Notes: generated by a model from the letters alone, not told the origin. A DNA stretch of 64,000 bases from Planctomycetota bacterium (GCA_027493525.1 JAOSKN010000001.1:558001-622000); one strand, 5' to 3'. Shown: positions 54,224 through 63,538, numbered from the stretch's first letter. Numbers and translations: made by a program.

Positions 54224-55292
54224 GCGCGGCCCCCGCACCGTTCGCGGCCGGCGCTTTCGCGACCCGGCCGTCCGCCGCTTTGGAAAGGTCCAGCGTCTGC
54301 ACCCGGTGGTTCGCCGTATCGCTGACGAGCAGCCGGTCGGCGTCGTCCACCGCCAGGCTCCAAGGGCAATGGAACCGGCCCAGCGCGTCGCCGGGCCCGC
54401 CCAGATGCCGCGCGAAGGTCCCGTCGGCGTTGTAGACGCTCACGCGATGGTTGCCGAACTCGGCCACGTAGATCCGGCCTTTCGAGTCGCAATCAAGGTC
54501 GTAGGGAAAACGCAGTTGACCCGGCCCGTCGCCCATTTCGCCGTAGACCCCGAGCAGCCGGCCCTCGGGGTCGAACTTCTGCAAGCGGTGGTTCACCGAG
54601 TCGGCGACCCACAAGTCGCCCTGCGGATCGACGGCCAGCCCGCTGGGGCGGCGCATCTGCCCCGGCTGGTCGCCGAAGGCGCCCCAGACCTTGAGCAGGA
54701 CGCCCGCGGCGTCGAACTTCTGGATCCGGTCGTTGTACGCGCCGTACTCGGCCACATACGCGACCCGGCGCTTCAGATCCACCGCCACCGCGATTGGGTG
54801 CGTGAACCGGCCGGGCTCCAAACCCGAATCGCCCCACTGCCTGGCAATGGCCCCGTCGAGGGTCATCTCCAGCACGCGGCCGTAGTGCGTGTCCACGACG
54901 AGCAAGTTGCCGTTGGGCAGCAGGTCGATGTCCTTGGGATTGCCCAGCGCGTGATCGCTCATGCTCCAAACCGAGACGGCGCGGCCCCGGGCGTCGAAGC
55001 GTTGCACGCGCGCCTTGCGATCCACGACGATGAAGCCGCCATCGGGCAGCCCGGCGATCCCGCGCGGCTGGAAGAAGCCGCCGAGATCGAGGCCCTCGTG
55101 CCCGATCCCGGTCCAGCCGTCCCGCGCCGGCGCGACGGTCCGATCCGAATCGACCCCGGTATCCCGTTCGACGACTTGCGCCACGCCAGGATCCTGGGCC
55201 TCCGGGGCCCCCGGCGCCCACCATAAGAGGGCCGCCGCGCCGGCGGTGACGAAGCCCAGGACCACGAGGACGCGGAAGGCCGGGCTGGTCAC
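54213..55292 (-). CDS. NHL-repeat beta-propeller protein with N-terminal membrane anchor
   Basis: 359 residues from a GTG overlapping the ATPase stop (GTGA). An N-terminal hydrophobic segment (V-L-V-V-L-G-F-V-T-A-G-A-A) is followed by about six NHL units of the form F-x-x-P-x-G-I-A/V ... V-V-D ... R-V-Q-K-F-D, for instance P-S-G-L-A-V-D-P-Q-G-D-L-W-V-A-D-S. A six-bladed propeller outside the membrane is likely, binding ligand or protein. Its close coupling to an importer ATPase and to the VWA protein is unusual. Confidence 0.82.
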   Translation of the reverse strand: MTSPAFRVLVVLGFVTAGAAALLWWAPGAPEAQDPGVAQVVERDTGVDSDRTVAPARDGWTGIGHEGLDLGGFFQPRGIAGLPDGGFIVVDRKARVQRFDARGRAVSVWSMSDHALGNPKDIDLLPNGNLLVVDTHYGRVLEMTLDGAIARQWGDSGLEPGRFTHPIAVAVDLKRRVAYVAEYGAYNDRIQKFDAAGVLLKVWGAFGDQPGQMRRPSGLAVDPQGDLWVADSVNHRLQKFDPEGRLLGVYGEMGDGPGQLRFPYDLDCDSKGRIYVAEFGNHRVSVYNADGTFARHLGGPGDALGRFHCPWSLAVDDADRLLVSDTANHRVQTLDLSKAADGRVAKAPAANGAGAAHAR

Positions 55293-56008
55293 GGGCGCGC
55301 GCCTCCCCCGCCCTCGCCGTAGGCCGAGGCCTGCCGGCCCAGCGGCGGCGCGATGTGGCCCTCGCGCAGGTGCAGCCGCTCCTCGCAGAGCGCGTTGAGT
55401 TCGTCGGTCTGGTGGCTGACGAGGATCGCCGTGAGACCCCGCGCGCGGCGGTAGCGCGCGACGGTCTCGAGGACCCGGCTTTTCAGGCTCCCGTCGAGCC
55501 CCGCGAAAGGCTCGTCCAGCAGGAGCAGGCGGACCTCCCCGGCCAGCGCGCGCGCGATCGCGAGCAGGTGTTTCTCGCCGCCGGAAAGCTCCGCGGGCAT
55601 GCGCCGGCGCAGGTCGCGCAGGCGGAAAGCCTCGAGCAGGTCGTCCTTATGCCGCGCGCGGGCCTGGCCCTTGAGCGGAGAGGCGGCGAGGACGTAATCG
55701 AGGTGCCCGGCCACGTCGAGGTGCGGCCAGAGGCCCAGGCCCTGGAAGACGAAGCCGATCCGGCGCTGCCCCGGCGGAAGGAGCCAGGCCGGGCTGCTCG
55801 CCAGCCGCCCGTCGATCCGGATCTCGCCGCGGTCGGGCGCCTCCAGGCCGGCGATCAGGCGCAATAAGGTCGTCTTGCCCGAGCCGGTGGCGCCGCTGAG
55901 CCCCACGCAACTGCCGGCGCGGACGTGAAAACTGACGCCGCGGAGAACCGCCGCGCGGTCGGATTCGCCGACGGTCTTCGCCAGGCCCTGGCAATCCAGC
56001 TCGCTCAC
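55289..56008 (-). CDS. ABC transporter ATP-binding protein
   Basis: 239 residues from a GTG overlapping the permease stop (GTGA). Walker A G-A-T-G-S-G-K-T at 39-46, signature L-S-G-G-E-K-H, Walker B L-L-L-L-D-E-P-F-A-G-L-D, H-loop V-S-H-Q-T-D. The Q-loop is V-F-Q-G-L-G-L-W-P-H. This is the subfamily energising iron, thiamine, sulfate or molybdate importers. No substrate-binding protein is encoded in the window. Confidence 0.9.
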   Translation of the reverse strand: MSELDCQGLAKTVGESDRAAVLRGVSFHVRAGSCVGLSGATGSGKTTLLRLIAGLEAPDRGEIRIDGRLASSPAWLLPPGQRRIGFVFQGLGLWPHLDVAGHLDYVLAASPLKGQARARHKDDLLEAFRLRDLRRRMPAELSGGEKHLLAIARALAGEVRLLLLDEPFAGLDGSLKSRVLETVARYRRARGLTAILVSHQTDELNALCEERLHLREGHIAPPLGRQASAYGEGGGGARP

Positions 56009-57646
56009 GAGACCCTCCTCGCGCGGAAGAACCGCCAACCCGACGCGCCGAACCGTGCGGTACCCGCGGACGTCGAAGCCGCCAGGCCGGCCAATCCCAG
56101 CAGCAGGGCCGCCGACCCGCCCGCCAGGAGACTCAGGGCGAAGACCGCTTCAGTATAGCCATAGTGTTGTTCAGCGAACAGCCAAACGCTGAGCGGCGTC
56201 GCGCCCGCCGGGGCCAGGTGCTGCGAAACCGGCAGTTCGCCCAGCGCCAGCACGAAGACCAGCGCGCCCGCCGCCAACAGGTGCCGCCATGCCAGCGGCA
56301 GGGCGATGGAAAGCCCGCGGGAAGTGCGCGAGTGCCCCGCCAGCTCGGCGCTCTCCAAAAGCACCGGGTCCATCCCGCGCAGGCTCTCCTCGGCCAGGCG
56401 CAGCGGCAGGTAGGCGAAGCGCAGGAAGTACGCCAGCCCCAGCAGGACGCTGGCCGGCGCATGCCGGGAAAGCGAGCCGCCCGCGCCGCCCAGCGTCTCC
56501 AGCCCTTCGCGTCCGAACTGCCCGCTCATCAACAGGCCGGCGGCCAGGAACGCGCCCGGCACGGCGAGCAGGACCAGCCCCGCCGCGCGCAGCGGCGCGG
56601 CGGATTGCTCCGGCCAGCAGACCACGCGCACGGCGCCCAGCAGCACCGCCAGCAGCGCGGCCGCCGCCGCCAGCCGCACGGAGACGGCCAGCGCCGGCAG
56701 GCCCGCGGAAAGCGCCAAACGGGCCGGTTCGATGCCTCCGAAGGCCCCCGCCGCGCAACCGGCCAGCGGCGCGACGAAGCCCAGCGCCACGCCCGCCAGA
56801 AGCATCCAGTGCGCCCAGCCGCCCCGCCGGGATGCGCCGGCATACGCGGGCGCCTCGGGATCGGGCGCCGCGCGCCGCGCCAGCACGATGGCCGCCAGCA
56901 GCACGAAGCCCAGTAGCGGCAGCGCCGTCCACGCCGCCGACGCGGGCCGGCCCAACGCGAGCTGGTCGTGAATCTCCACCGGCAGCGTCCGGACCAACAG
57001 CAGCGAGCTGACCGTGAAATCCCCGCTCGCCAGGAGGAACACCAACAGCGCGCCGGCGGCCAGTTCGCCCTTGGCCATCGGAAGCGCGACGCGAAGGGAA
57101 GGCCCGCGGGGGCGTCCCCGAGAGAAGCGCGGAAGCGTAGGCTTCGCCGCGCGCGCGCGCGAACCCCGGCCAGGCTTCGAAGGCGACCAGCGGCCAGAGT
57201 CCCAGGCCCAACACCAGCGCGGCGCCGAACGGCGAAAAGAGCGGCCCCGGGCCGCTCATCCCCGCCGGCATGGCTCGAAATGCCGAAGAGACCGTCGCCG
57301 GCGCAAGCCAGTGCAGCCAGCCGCTCACCGCCACCGACGGCGCCAGGGCCAGCGGCAATGCGCAGAGCGCCAGGGCCAGGGCCGAAGGTTTGCGCCCCGC
57401 CAGCGCCCACGCCGCGGGCGTACCGAGCACGACCGCCAGGAGCGTGGCGAGGCCTCCGACGAGCATGCTGCGGCCCAGCGCGGCCAACAGGCTCTCGAAC
57501 TGCCCGCCGGCGCCGCCGCCCTGGCCGTAGACGGCCTCGAACGAACCCGCGCCGCCGAAGGCCGCGGCCAGCGGCGCCAGCAGGAGCGCGGCTAGCAAGC
57601 ACTGGATCACTCGGTCGTGAGGAGAACCGCGTCGCATCAAGCTCAT
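56005..57646 (-). CDS. two-domain ABC importer permease (FbpB/ThiP-like), frameshifted
   Basis: Two overlapping frames make one protein of about 546 residues after removing one base from the G5 run at 57108-57112. The first half has six hydrophobic segments ending A-L-L-S-G-T. The second continues R-V-A-L-P-M-A-K-G-E-L-A-A-G and holds a repeat of the MetI-like domain, including an E-S-A-E-L-A-G-H-S-R EAA-type motif that contacts the ATPase. Fused duplicated permeases are typical for iron(III) and thiamine importers. ATG at 57646 begins the conserved part. Substrate cannot be inferred. First gene of the nine-gene operon. Confidence 0.75.
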
Positions 57647-58029
57647 CCGCCCTGGGAAGTACACTGGCGATTCTATTAAGGATCGAGGCTCGAATCTTTC
57701 CCGTACAACTCGGGTCCGTCGCCGCTTTACCAATCCTTGCGGAAGCGCCCTGGCGGCGCGGCCCCAAAACCCTCAAAAGCTCGATCCGGATTCCGAGATC
57801 GATCTTACAACTCCATGTTTAGAATCAGGTTAAAGTCCGAAAAAATCGATGGACGAGATTCTGGCGCGACCCATCTTGCAATCGGCTCGAATTCGCCCCT
57901 ACGCTACTTGGGTCTTCCTGCCGCCGGACTATCGGGGAGCCCCGACGTGCCGCCACCCGGAATGCCCTTCAACAGCCCTCGGAGCGTGGCGCGCTCCTCA
58001 ACCGAGGCGCTTGGAGTCTTTGCGTCCTT
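57647..58029. other. 383-base divergent intergenic region
   Basis: Separates the ABC permease and methyltransferase genes and must hold both promoters. The sequence is less GC-rich in the middle (a GTTAAAGTCCGAAAAAATCG patch), but no convincing -35/-10 pair, repeat or RNA gene was seen. A T-loop-like GGCTCGAATT near 57880 has no accompanying tRNA stems. Confidence 0.5.
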
Positions 58030-58854
58030 ATGGACCTCTACGACTTTCCCCCGCTGTACGATGCCCTTCGCAGTCCCGATCCATCGACGCTCGATTTGAT
58101 TCGCGAGATTCTCGAGGCCGAGCTGCCCGGCGGCGTGCGCAGCATCATGGACCCGGCGTGCGGTCCGGGGAACTGGCTGCTGCCGTTCCTCGACCGCGGC
58201 GTGCGCCTCGCCGGCAACGACCTCTCCGAGGCCATGGTCGGCTACGCGCGGCAGCGCCTGGAGCCGTACGGGATGGAGGTCGTCCACGGCGACATGCGCG
58301 CGCTGCGCTTCGAATCCGGCCCCTTCGACGTGGGTATGGAAGTCAGCGGCTCGGCGTGCATGCTTCCGGAGCCCGGGGACTTCGCGAAGTTCCTGAACTC
58401 GCTCGAAACGCACGTCCGCCCGGGCGGCCTGGTGCTGCTGACGATCTTCTTCCGCGACGGCTTCGAGGACGCGCCGCGCCCGCGCCTCTTGAGCGAGTGG
58501 GGCCCGATCCCGGTGGCCAACGGCGGGAGCGCGTGGATCCGCTACGAATCGGCGGCCTGGGACGAGGAACGCGCGCGCGAACGCATCCGCCGCACCGTCC
58601 GCGCCGAAGGCGTGCCCGGCTGCCCCGCGGAACTCATCGACGAATTCGACCTGCGCATCTGGACGCCGGAATCCTTCCGCGCCGCGTTGGCGGAGACCCG
58701 GCACCTGGAGCTGGTGCGCTGGCATTCGCTCGAAGACGGGCCCGTGGCGCTCAGCGACGGGCTGAGGGGCGAACAGCTCGCGGTCCTGCGCCGGCTCCCC
58801 GCGCGCGTAAGCGCTCCCGCCCCCGTGGCCGCGCCGGCCTCCGTCACGGCTTGA
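58030..58854 (+). CDS. class I SAM-dependent methyltransferase
   Basis: 274 residues. Motif I is I-M-D-P-A-C-G-P-G-N-W-L, the acidic motif II L-A-G-N-D-L-S, and V-H-G-D-M-R precedes the post-II region. F-D-V-G-M-E-V-S-G-S is motif IV, and V-R-P-G-G-L-V-L-L-T is motif V/VI. Small-molecule methylation is likely; the substrate is unknown. Stop region overlaps the convergent oxidoreductase by 11 bases. Confidence 0.82.
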   Translation: MDLYDFPPLYDALRSPDPSTLDLIREILEAELPGGVRSIMDPACGPGNWLLPFLDRGVRLAGNDLSEAMVGYARQRLEPYGMEVVHGDMRALRFESGPFDVGMEVSGSACMLPEPGDFAKFLNSLETHVRPGGLVLLTIFFRDGFEDAPRPRLLSEWGPIPVANGGSAWIRYESAAWDEERARERIRRTVRAEGVPGCPAELIDEFDLRIWTPESFRAALAETRHLELVRWHSLEDGPVALSDGLRGEQLAVLRRLPARVSAPAPVAAPASVTA

Positions 58855-59890
58855 AGGGCACGACTTTCCGGGTCCGCACGGACTTGAGTTCGGCTTGGAC
58901 CAGGGCGACGCTGCGCGCGGCGTCTTCGGGCGTGGTGACTTTGGGCTTCTGCTTCCGCGCCAGGCACTCCAGGAAATAGTCCACCTCGTCGGCCCAGCCG
59001 GTGGAGGCGCGGCACGCGACGACCTCGGGCTCCTTCGCCCCGGTCTTGTGGAGCAGGAGCACCTTGCCTTCCCGGCCCAGGTCGAAGTCCACCGTGGCCT
59101 TCTCGAAGACCACCGTGTAGCGCATCGTGAAGCCGTAGGTGGGGTCGGCGTTCCAGCCGCCCTCGGCGCTCACCAGCAGGTTCTTGTTCTTATACAGGTA
59201 CGACGTGACGATGTGGTCGATCCCGCCCTTCGTCGCCTTCCCGCCGTTGCCCACGCTGAAGACCGCCCGCGGCTCGCCGAAGACGTAGCGCACGAAGTCG
59301 GTGTCGTGGATGTGCAGGTCGAAGAGCGCCGAGCCGGAAAGCTTCGCGTTCAGGATCCAGTTGTTCCAGGTCCACGTCGGCGTGCTCGCGAAGCGCCGGA
59401 AGACCGCGCTGTGGACCTTCCCGTACGCCTTGCGCTGTACCGCCTGCTTCAGCCATTCCCACTCTGGCCAGAAGCGCATGCACTGCGCGACCATCAGGTT
59501 CCCCTTGGCCTTCTTCGCCGCGGCGGCGACGGCCTGGGCCTCCTTGGGGTCGGTCGAGAGCGGCTTCTCGCAGAGCACGTGCTTCCCTGCGGCCAACGCC
59601 GCGATCACGTGCTTGCCGTGCAGGTAGGTCGGGAGGCAGATGTCCACCAAGTCCACGTGGGGATCGGCGAAGAGCTCGGCCGCCGTCCTGTGGCTGGTCA
59701 GGGTCTTCGGATCGAAGGCCTTGCCGAAGGCGTCGCCGAGGTTCCCGCCGCCCCCGGACCAGTCGCCCGCGGCCTTCTTCGGGTCGCTGTCGCAGTACGC
59801 GACCAGCTTCGCCTTCGAGTTCTTGAGGTAGATGTCGGCATGCGTCTTGCCCATGAAGCCGATGCCGAGAAGACCGATGCGAGTGGACAT
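58844..59890 (-). CDS. Gfo/Idh/MocA-family oxidoreductase
   Basis: 348 residues, AGGAG six bases before the ATG at 59890. L-L-G-I-G-F-M-G-K-T-H binds NAD(P). L-C-E-K-P-L-S-T-D is the E-K-P motif, and D-L-H-I-H-D-T-D supplies the catalytic His. It differs clearly from the copy at 9 kb. The four-helix-bundle element has been inserted between it and the next gene on the same strand, a sugar epimerase/isomerase, with which it would otherwise form an operon. Confidence 0.88.
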   Translation of the reverse strand: MSTRIGLLGIGFMGKTHADIYLKNSKAKLVAYCDSDPKKAAGDWSGGGGNLGDAFGKAFDPKTLTSHRTAAELFADPHVDLVDICLPTYLHGKHVIAALAAGKHVLCEKPLSTDPKEAQAVAAAAKKAKGNLMVAQCMRFWPEWEWLKQAVQRKAYGKVHSAVFRRFASTPTWTWNNWILNAKLSGSALFDLHIHDTDFVRYVFGEPRAVFSVGNGGKATKGGIDHIVTSYLYKNKNLLVSAEGGWNADPTYGFTMRYTVVFEKATVDFDLGREGKVLLLHKTGAKEPEVVACRASTGWADEVDYFLECLARKQKPKVTTPEDAARSVALVQAELKSVRTRKVVPFKP

Positions 59891-59907
59891 GCGAAGCTCC
59901 TGAAAAC

Positions 59908-59939
59908 TCCAAATTAGAAGAACCAAGAACCAAACAAGC
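59908..59939 (+). repeat. left 32-base arm of the S23 cassette
   Basis: Contains AGAACCAAGAACCAAACAAG; the complement occurs at 60329 onward. The two arms could pair in RNA and close the cassette into a long hairpin, as rRNA intervening sequences do. Confidence 0.75.
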
Positions 59940-59958
59940 ACAAAACTGCAAATCCACG

Positions 59959-60324
59959 TTAAGTTGTCTTCTTGATGATGGCGCTGAAAATGCTTACTAG
60001 CTCGCGCGACTCCTGAATCAACGCGCTGCACTCAACCTCCAATGCCTCGGTTCCCGCCGTATCAAGCAAGCGCAGGAAGAAGCTACATTCCTTGGCCTCT
60101 TTCCTGCACATTTTTATGTGCATCTGAAAATCCTTCTTACCCAAGCCTTCATTGGCTTCTATATAGTTCGCGCCAACCGACCCCGATGAGCGCGCCAATT
60201 GCTTCGCATCTGCGGCATGGGTCAAAGTTCGCGGCAATTTCCGTATCAGGATCCGGACTCTCTGAGCGAACCGGAAGGTTCTCTCTTCGAGGTCGTATTT
60301 TGGAGATTTGCTCTTTTCAGGCAT
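59959..60324 (-). CDS. four-helix-bundle protein, S23/IVP family
   Basis: 121 residues from the ATG at 60324. F-R-F-A-Q-R-V-R-I-L-I-R-K-L-P, S-S-G-S-V-G-A-N-Y-I-E-A-N-E and M-C-R-K-E-A-K-E-C are the family signatures (PF05635/TIGR02436). The protein is a small basic helical bundle first described from 23S rRNA intervening sequences and related to the Avd accessory protein of diversity-generating retroelements. No reverse transcriptase or variable repeat lies nearby. It probably binds nucleic acid, perhaps its own repeat arms. An upstream start would be encoded within the repeat arm and is less likely. Confidence 0.85.
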   Translation of the reverse strand: MPEKSKSPKYDLEERTFRFAQRVRILIRKLPRTLTHAADAKQLARSSGSVGANYIEANEGLGKKDFQMHIKMCRKEAKECSFFLRLLDTAGTEALEVECSALIQESRELVSIFSAIIKKTT

Positions 60325-60328
60325 TGGA

Positions 60329-60360
60329 GCTTGTTTGGTTCTTGGTTCTTTTGATTTGGA
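60329..60360 (-). repeat. right 32-base arm of the S23 cassette
   Basis: Complementary to the left arm except at two positions. It ends five bases before the stop codon of the next gene and starts five bases from the S23 protein's start codon, so it also forms that gene's leader. Confidence 0.75.
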
Positions 60361-60364
60361 ACCT

Positions 60365-61282
60365 TCAGCGCCGCCCCAGTATTCCATCCATGTCCCTGCT
60401 CACCTTCGCCACCAGGCCCTTCGACGGCGGGAGCATCTCGGCGGTCACGTAGCCTTTGTAGCCGACCTTCTTGAAGGCCTTCATCACGGCCTTCCAGTCC
60501 ACGTCGCCGGCGCCGAGATCGCAGAAGCTGTAGGCCCCGGCCCAGGCGCTGCCCTTGGCGATCTGGCGGCAGCCGTGGGCGATCTTTCCTTCGGCGCCCT
60601 TCTCGCCGCCGCCGTAGAACTTGAACTTGAAGTCCTTCCAGTGCACGCGGCCGAGGCGGCGCGCGCCGAGAATCTCGATCCAGTGCTCGGGAAAGCCCAC
60701 CAGCCGCGTGTTTCCGACGTCGTAGTAGGCCTTCACGTAGCGGCTGCCGAAGCTGTCGATGAAGTCGCGGTACTCCAGCGGGCTGTAGAGGAACTTGTTC
60801 CAGACGTTCTCGACGCAAATGTTGACCTTCAGCTTCTCGGCGGTGGGCAGCGCGGCCTTGAGGCTGGCCTTGGCGCGGCGCATGCACTCGTCGTAGGGCA
60901 GGTGCTCGCTGTTGGGGTCGAAGAAGACGTCCACGGCGCCGGGGATGTAGAGGATCGCGTCGGTACCCAGCCAGCGGGCGATATGCAGCAGCTTCTTGGT
61001 GATCTCGATGGCCTGCTTGCGGTCGCTGTTCTTGCTGGAGGTCGGCAGGCAGCCCCAGTACATGCCCGTGGCGAGGCTGCTGATCTCCACGCCGGCGTCC
61101 TTCGCCTCGCGCGCGATCTCGCGGCAGGTCCGCTCGTTCACGTCGAGTTGCAGCGCGCCGCCGGGAACGGCCAGTTCCACGGAGTCGTACCGCGCGCGCC
61201 GGGCCTGGCGCAGCACCTTCGAGATATCGGCCTTCCCGTCCAGCCCGCCCTCGAACGACCAGTAGCTGATGCCCTTCTTCAT
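60365..61282 (-). CDS. sugar phosphate isomerase/epimerase (xylose-isomerase-like TIM barrel)
   Basis: 305 residues, ATG at 61282 with GGAG-AGGAG upstream. Strand motifs Y-D-S-V-E-L-A, V-E-I-S-S-L-A-T-G, I-C-V-E-N-V-W-N and V-K-A-Y-Y-D-V-G-N-T carry the metal-binding Glu and Asp residues. R-L-G-R-V-H-W-K-D-F-K adds His, and the last Glu is in V-T-A-E-M-L. The frame is similar to IolE/IolI and UlaE relatives. With the Gfo/Idh oxidoreductase it fits a sugar or inositol degradation step. Confidence 0.85.
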   Translation of the reverse strand: MKKGISYWSFEGGLDGKADISKVLRQARRARYDSVELAVPGGALQLDVNERTCREIAREAKDAGVEISSLATGMYWGCLPTSSKNSDRKQAIEITKKLLHIARWLGTDAILYIPGAVDVFFDPNSEHLPYDECMRRAKASLKAALPTAEKLKVNICVENVWNKFLYSPLEYRDFIDSFGSRYVKAYYDVGNTRLVGFPEHWIEILGARRLGRVHWKDFKFKFYGGGEKGAEGKIAHGCRQIAKGSAWAGAYSFCDLGAGDVDWKAVMKAFKKVGYKGYVTAEMLPPSKGLVAKVSRDMDGILGRR

Positions 61283-61471
61283 CGCGCGCCACTCCTCTCC
61301 CGGCACCGTGGCCGGCTTGGATCGACTCCTGAAAATAAGTGAAGACGCGGCGAATGTACGAAGCCCCACCGCGCCGCGCAACCCACCTTTCAGGAAGCCC
61401 ATGCATCGCGCGCGGCCGGTCCGGGCTCATGCAAAAAATCGAAGGAAGTGCTACCGTGACCGCCCTCAACC

Positions 61472-62461
61472 ATGGAGCGCAAGCCCTTGAAAGCCCTGCG
61501 CATCGACGGACCGGGCCGCCTGGCCCTTGCCGAGGTCCCCGAACCGCCCTGCCCTCCCGGCGAATGCCGCGTCGCCGTGCGACTGGCCGGCATCTGCCGC
61601 ACGGACCTCGAACTGGCCAAGGGCTACTTGGGCTTCACGGGCATCCCGGGCCACGAGTTCGTCGGGACCGTGCTCCAAGGGCCGGAGAACCTGCAAGGCC
61701 GGCGCGTCGTCGGCGAGATCAACGTCCCGCGCGACCTGCGCCGCTATTCTCAGCCCGGCTACGACCCGCGGCACGAGCCCGAACGGACCGTGCTGGGCCT
61801 CCTCGGCCGCCCCGGCGCCTTCGCCGAGACGCTCACCCTGCCGCCGGAGAACCTCTGGCCGGTCCCCGACTCGGTCTCCGACGAGGACGCCGTCTTCACC
61901 GAACCCCTCGCCGCGGCGCTGGAGATCTTCGAACAGCTCCATGTGCCGCCGGGCGAAAAGGTTCTGGTCCTTGGCGACGGCAAACTGGGGCTCCTGGTCG
62001 CGCAGGCCTTCGCACGGCACGGCTGCCGGACCTTCCTGCGCGGGCATCACGACAAGAAGATGGCGCTGGCGAACCGGTGGGGCGTAGTCCCGCAGCAGGA
62101 AGCACACGCGCCGGCGGACAAATTCCCCCTCGTCGTCGAAGCCACCGGCTCGCCAAGCGGCTTCGAGCAGGCGCTGCGCTGGGTCCGGCCGCGCGGGACG
62201 GTGGTCCTGAAGAGCACCTACGCGCCCGGCGCGGCGCCGGCGCTGGACGCGGCGAAGCTGGTCGTGGACGAGATCCGGCTCGTGGGCAGCCGCTGTGGGC
62301 GCTTCGCCCCGGCGCTGCGGATGCTCGCGCAGGGGCGCTTCGACGTCCGCGCGCTGATCGACCATCGCGTGCCGTTCGAGCGCATCGTGGAAGGCTTCGA
62401 GTTGGCGGCGAAACCGGGCGTGCTGAAGGTGCTGGCGACTTTCCAGGCTACCAGTCGATGA
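61472..62461 (+). CDS. zinc-type (MDR) dehydrogenase lacking the structural zinc cysteines
   Basis: 329 residues. Catalytic zinc ligands appear conserved: C in A-G-I-C-R-T-D, H-E in I-P-G-H-E-F-V-G, and a later E in F-T-E-P-L-A. The nucleotide loop is L-V-L-G-D-G-K-L-G-L. Where relatives have four Cys after G-E-I-N, this protein reads V-P-R-D-L-R-R-Y-S-Q-P-G before R-T-V-L-G-L-L-G-R-P-G-A-F-A-E, so the structural zinc lobe is lost. Probably oxidises a sugar or polyol. Ends 14 bases into the convergent fabH gene. Confidence 0.82.
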   Translation: MERKPLKALRIDGPGRLALAEVPEPPCPPGECRVAVRLAGICRTDLELAKGYLGFTGIPGHEFVGTVLQGPENLQGRRVVGEINVPRDLRRYSQPGYDPRHEPERTVLGLLGRPGAFAETLTLPPENLWPVPDSVSDEDAVFTEPLAAALEIFEQLHVPPGEKVLVLGDGKLGLLVAQAFARHGCRTFLRGHHDKKMALANRWGVVPQQEAHAPADKFPLVVEATGSPSGFEQALRWVRPRGTVVLKSTYAPGAAPALDAAKLVVDEIRLVGSRCGRFAPALRMLAQGRFDVRALIDHRVPFERIVEGFELAAKPGVLKVLATFQATSR

Positions 62462-63452
62462 CCGCGCTGGCCCAAGTGAGCCCCGCGCCGAAGGCCGCCA
62501 GGAGCACCGGTTTGCCCTTGGGGATCTGCCCGCCGCGGTAGGCCTCGTCGAGCGCCAGCGGCACGGAAGCCGCCGAGGTGTTGCCGTACTCGGCGAGATT
62601 CGTGACGAAGAGGTCCATCGGCAGGTTGAGCCGCTCGCAGGCCGACTCGAGGATGCGGTAGTTGGCCTGGTGCGGGATGATTTTCCCGATCGCGGACGCA
62701 TCCAGCTTGTGCCGTTCCATCATCGACTGGATCATCTCGACCATCTTGGTGACGGCGAAGCGGAAGACTTCGCGACCGGCCACTTGGACGCAGTGCATGT
62801 TTTCCTGCACGGTCTTCTCGGTGGTGGGATGCACGGTCCCGCCGGCGCGGATGATGATGTGTTGGAAATCGGTGCCGTCGGCCCAAAGGTTCACTTCGCG
62901 GATCGCGTGCCCGGAACCGTCCGCGCGCTGCCGCCCGATCACGGCCGCGCCCGCGCCGTCCCCGAAGAGGATGCTCGTCGAGCGGTCTTTGTAGTCGAGC
63001 ACGCGCGAGAGAATTTCCACGCCGCAGACGAGGACGTTGCGAGCTTGGCCGGACTCGACATGGGCCTTGGCGGTGCTCAACCCGTACAAGAACCCCGAGC
63101 AGGCGGCGTTGAGGTCGAAGGCTGGGACGCCCCGGCCGGACAGGTCGAGCTTGTTCTGCAGCACGCAGGCCGTGGAGGGCATCATGTAGTCGGGGGTGAG
63201 CGTACAGACGATGACGAGGTCGATCTCGCTCGCCGGGATGCCCGCGTCGGCCAACGCGGCCTTCGCCGCCGGCACGCACAGGTCGCTGGTGGTTTCTTCA
63301 AGCGTGGCGATGTGGCGCGATTTGATGCCCGTCCGCGAGGTGATCCACTCGTCGGAGGTATCCAGCATCTTCTCGAAGTCGGCGTTGGTGAGCTTCTTGG
63401 CGGGCACGAAACTTCCGAGGCCCAGAAGCGCCGCCTTCAGGTCCTTGCCCAT
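62448..63452 (-). CDS. fabH: 3-oxoacyl-ACP synthase III
   Basis: 334 residues. Catalytic triad C118 (A-A-C-S-G-F), H261 (I-P-H-Q-A-N) and N291 (Y-G-N-T-S-A-A-S), with R-T-G-I near 40 and F-G-D-G-A-G-A. It condenses acetyl-CoA with malonyl-ACP to start fatty-acid elongation. rpmF lies 86 bases upstream on the same strand. plsX, usually between these two, is absent. Confidence 0.95.
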   Translation of the reverse strand: MGKDLKAALLGLGSFVPAKKLTNADFEKMLDTSDEWITSRTGIKSRHIATLEETTSDLCVPAAKAALADAGIPASEIDLVIVCTLTPDYMMPSTACVLQNKLDLSGRGVPAFDLNAACSGFLYGLSTAKAHVESGQARNVLVCGVEILSRVLDYKDRSTSILFGDGAGAAVIGRQRADGSGHAIREVNLWADGTDFQHIIIRAGGTVHPTTEKTVQENMHCVQVAGREVFRFAVTKMVEMIQSMMERHKLDASAIGKIIPHQANYRILESACERLNLPMDLFVTNLAEYGNTSAASVPLALDEAYRGGQIPKGKPVLLAAFGAGLTWASAVIDW

Positions 63453-63538
63453 GCCAAGGGAACTCCTTCATCCATTGGCAAGTGCGGCCATTCCCGGCAA
63501 CCGCGCCTGTCGAAAACCCCGTGCAACCCGCGGCGCGC

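Larger units (their letters stand above)
59908..60360. mobile_element. four-helix-bundle (S23) cassette in 32-base inverted repeats
   Basis: Arms at 59908-59939 and 60329-60360 are opposite copies differing at two positions and enclose one gene of about 120 codons. Composition inside is much less GC-rich than the surroundings. Both ends sit within a few dozen bases of the neighbouring genes' start and stop, as if an insertion had entered an intergenic gap. The known relatives are intervening sequences inside 23S rRNA genes, so a non-rRNA site is notable. Its mobility is inference. Confidence 0.6.

Noticed and set aside
57860..57900. T-loop-like GGCTCGAATT suggesting a tRNA
   Set aside because: No acceptor, D or anticodon stem can be paired around it.
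59908..60360. Diversity-generating retroelement because of the Avd-like protein
   Set aside because: No reverse transcriptase and no template/variable repeat pair is nearby.
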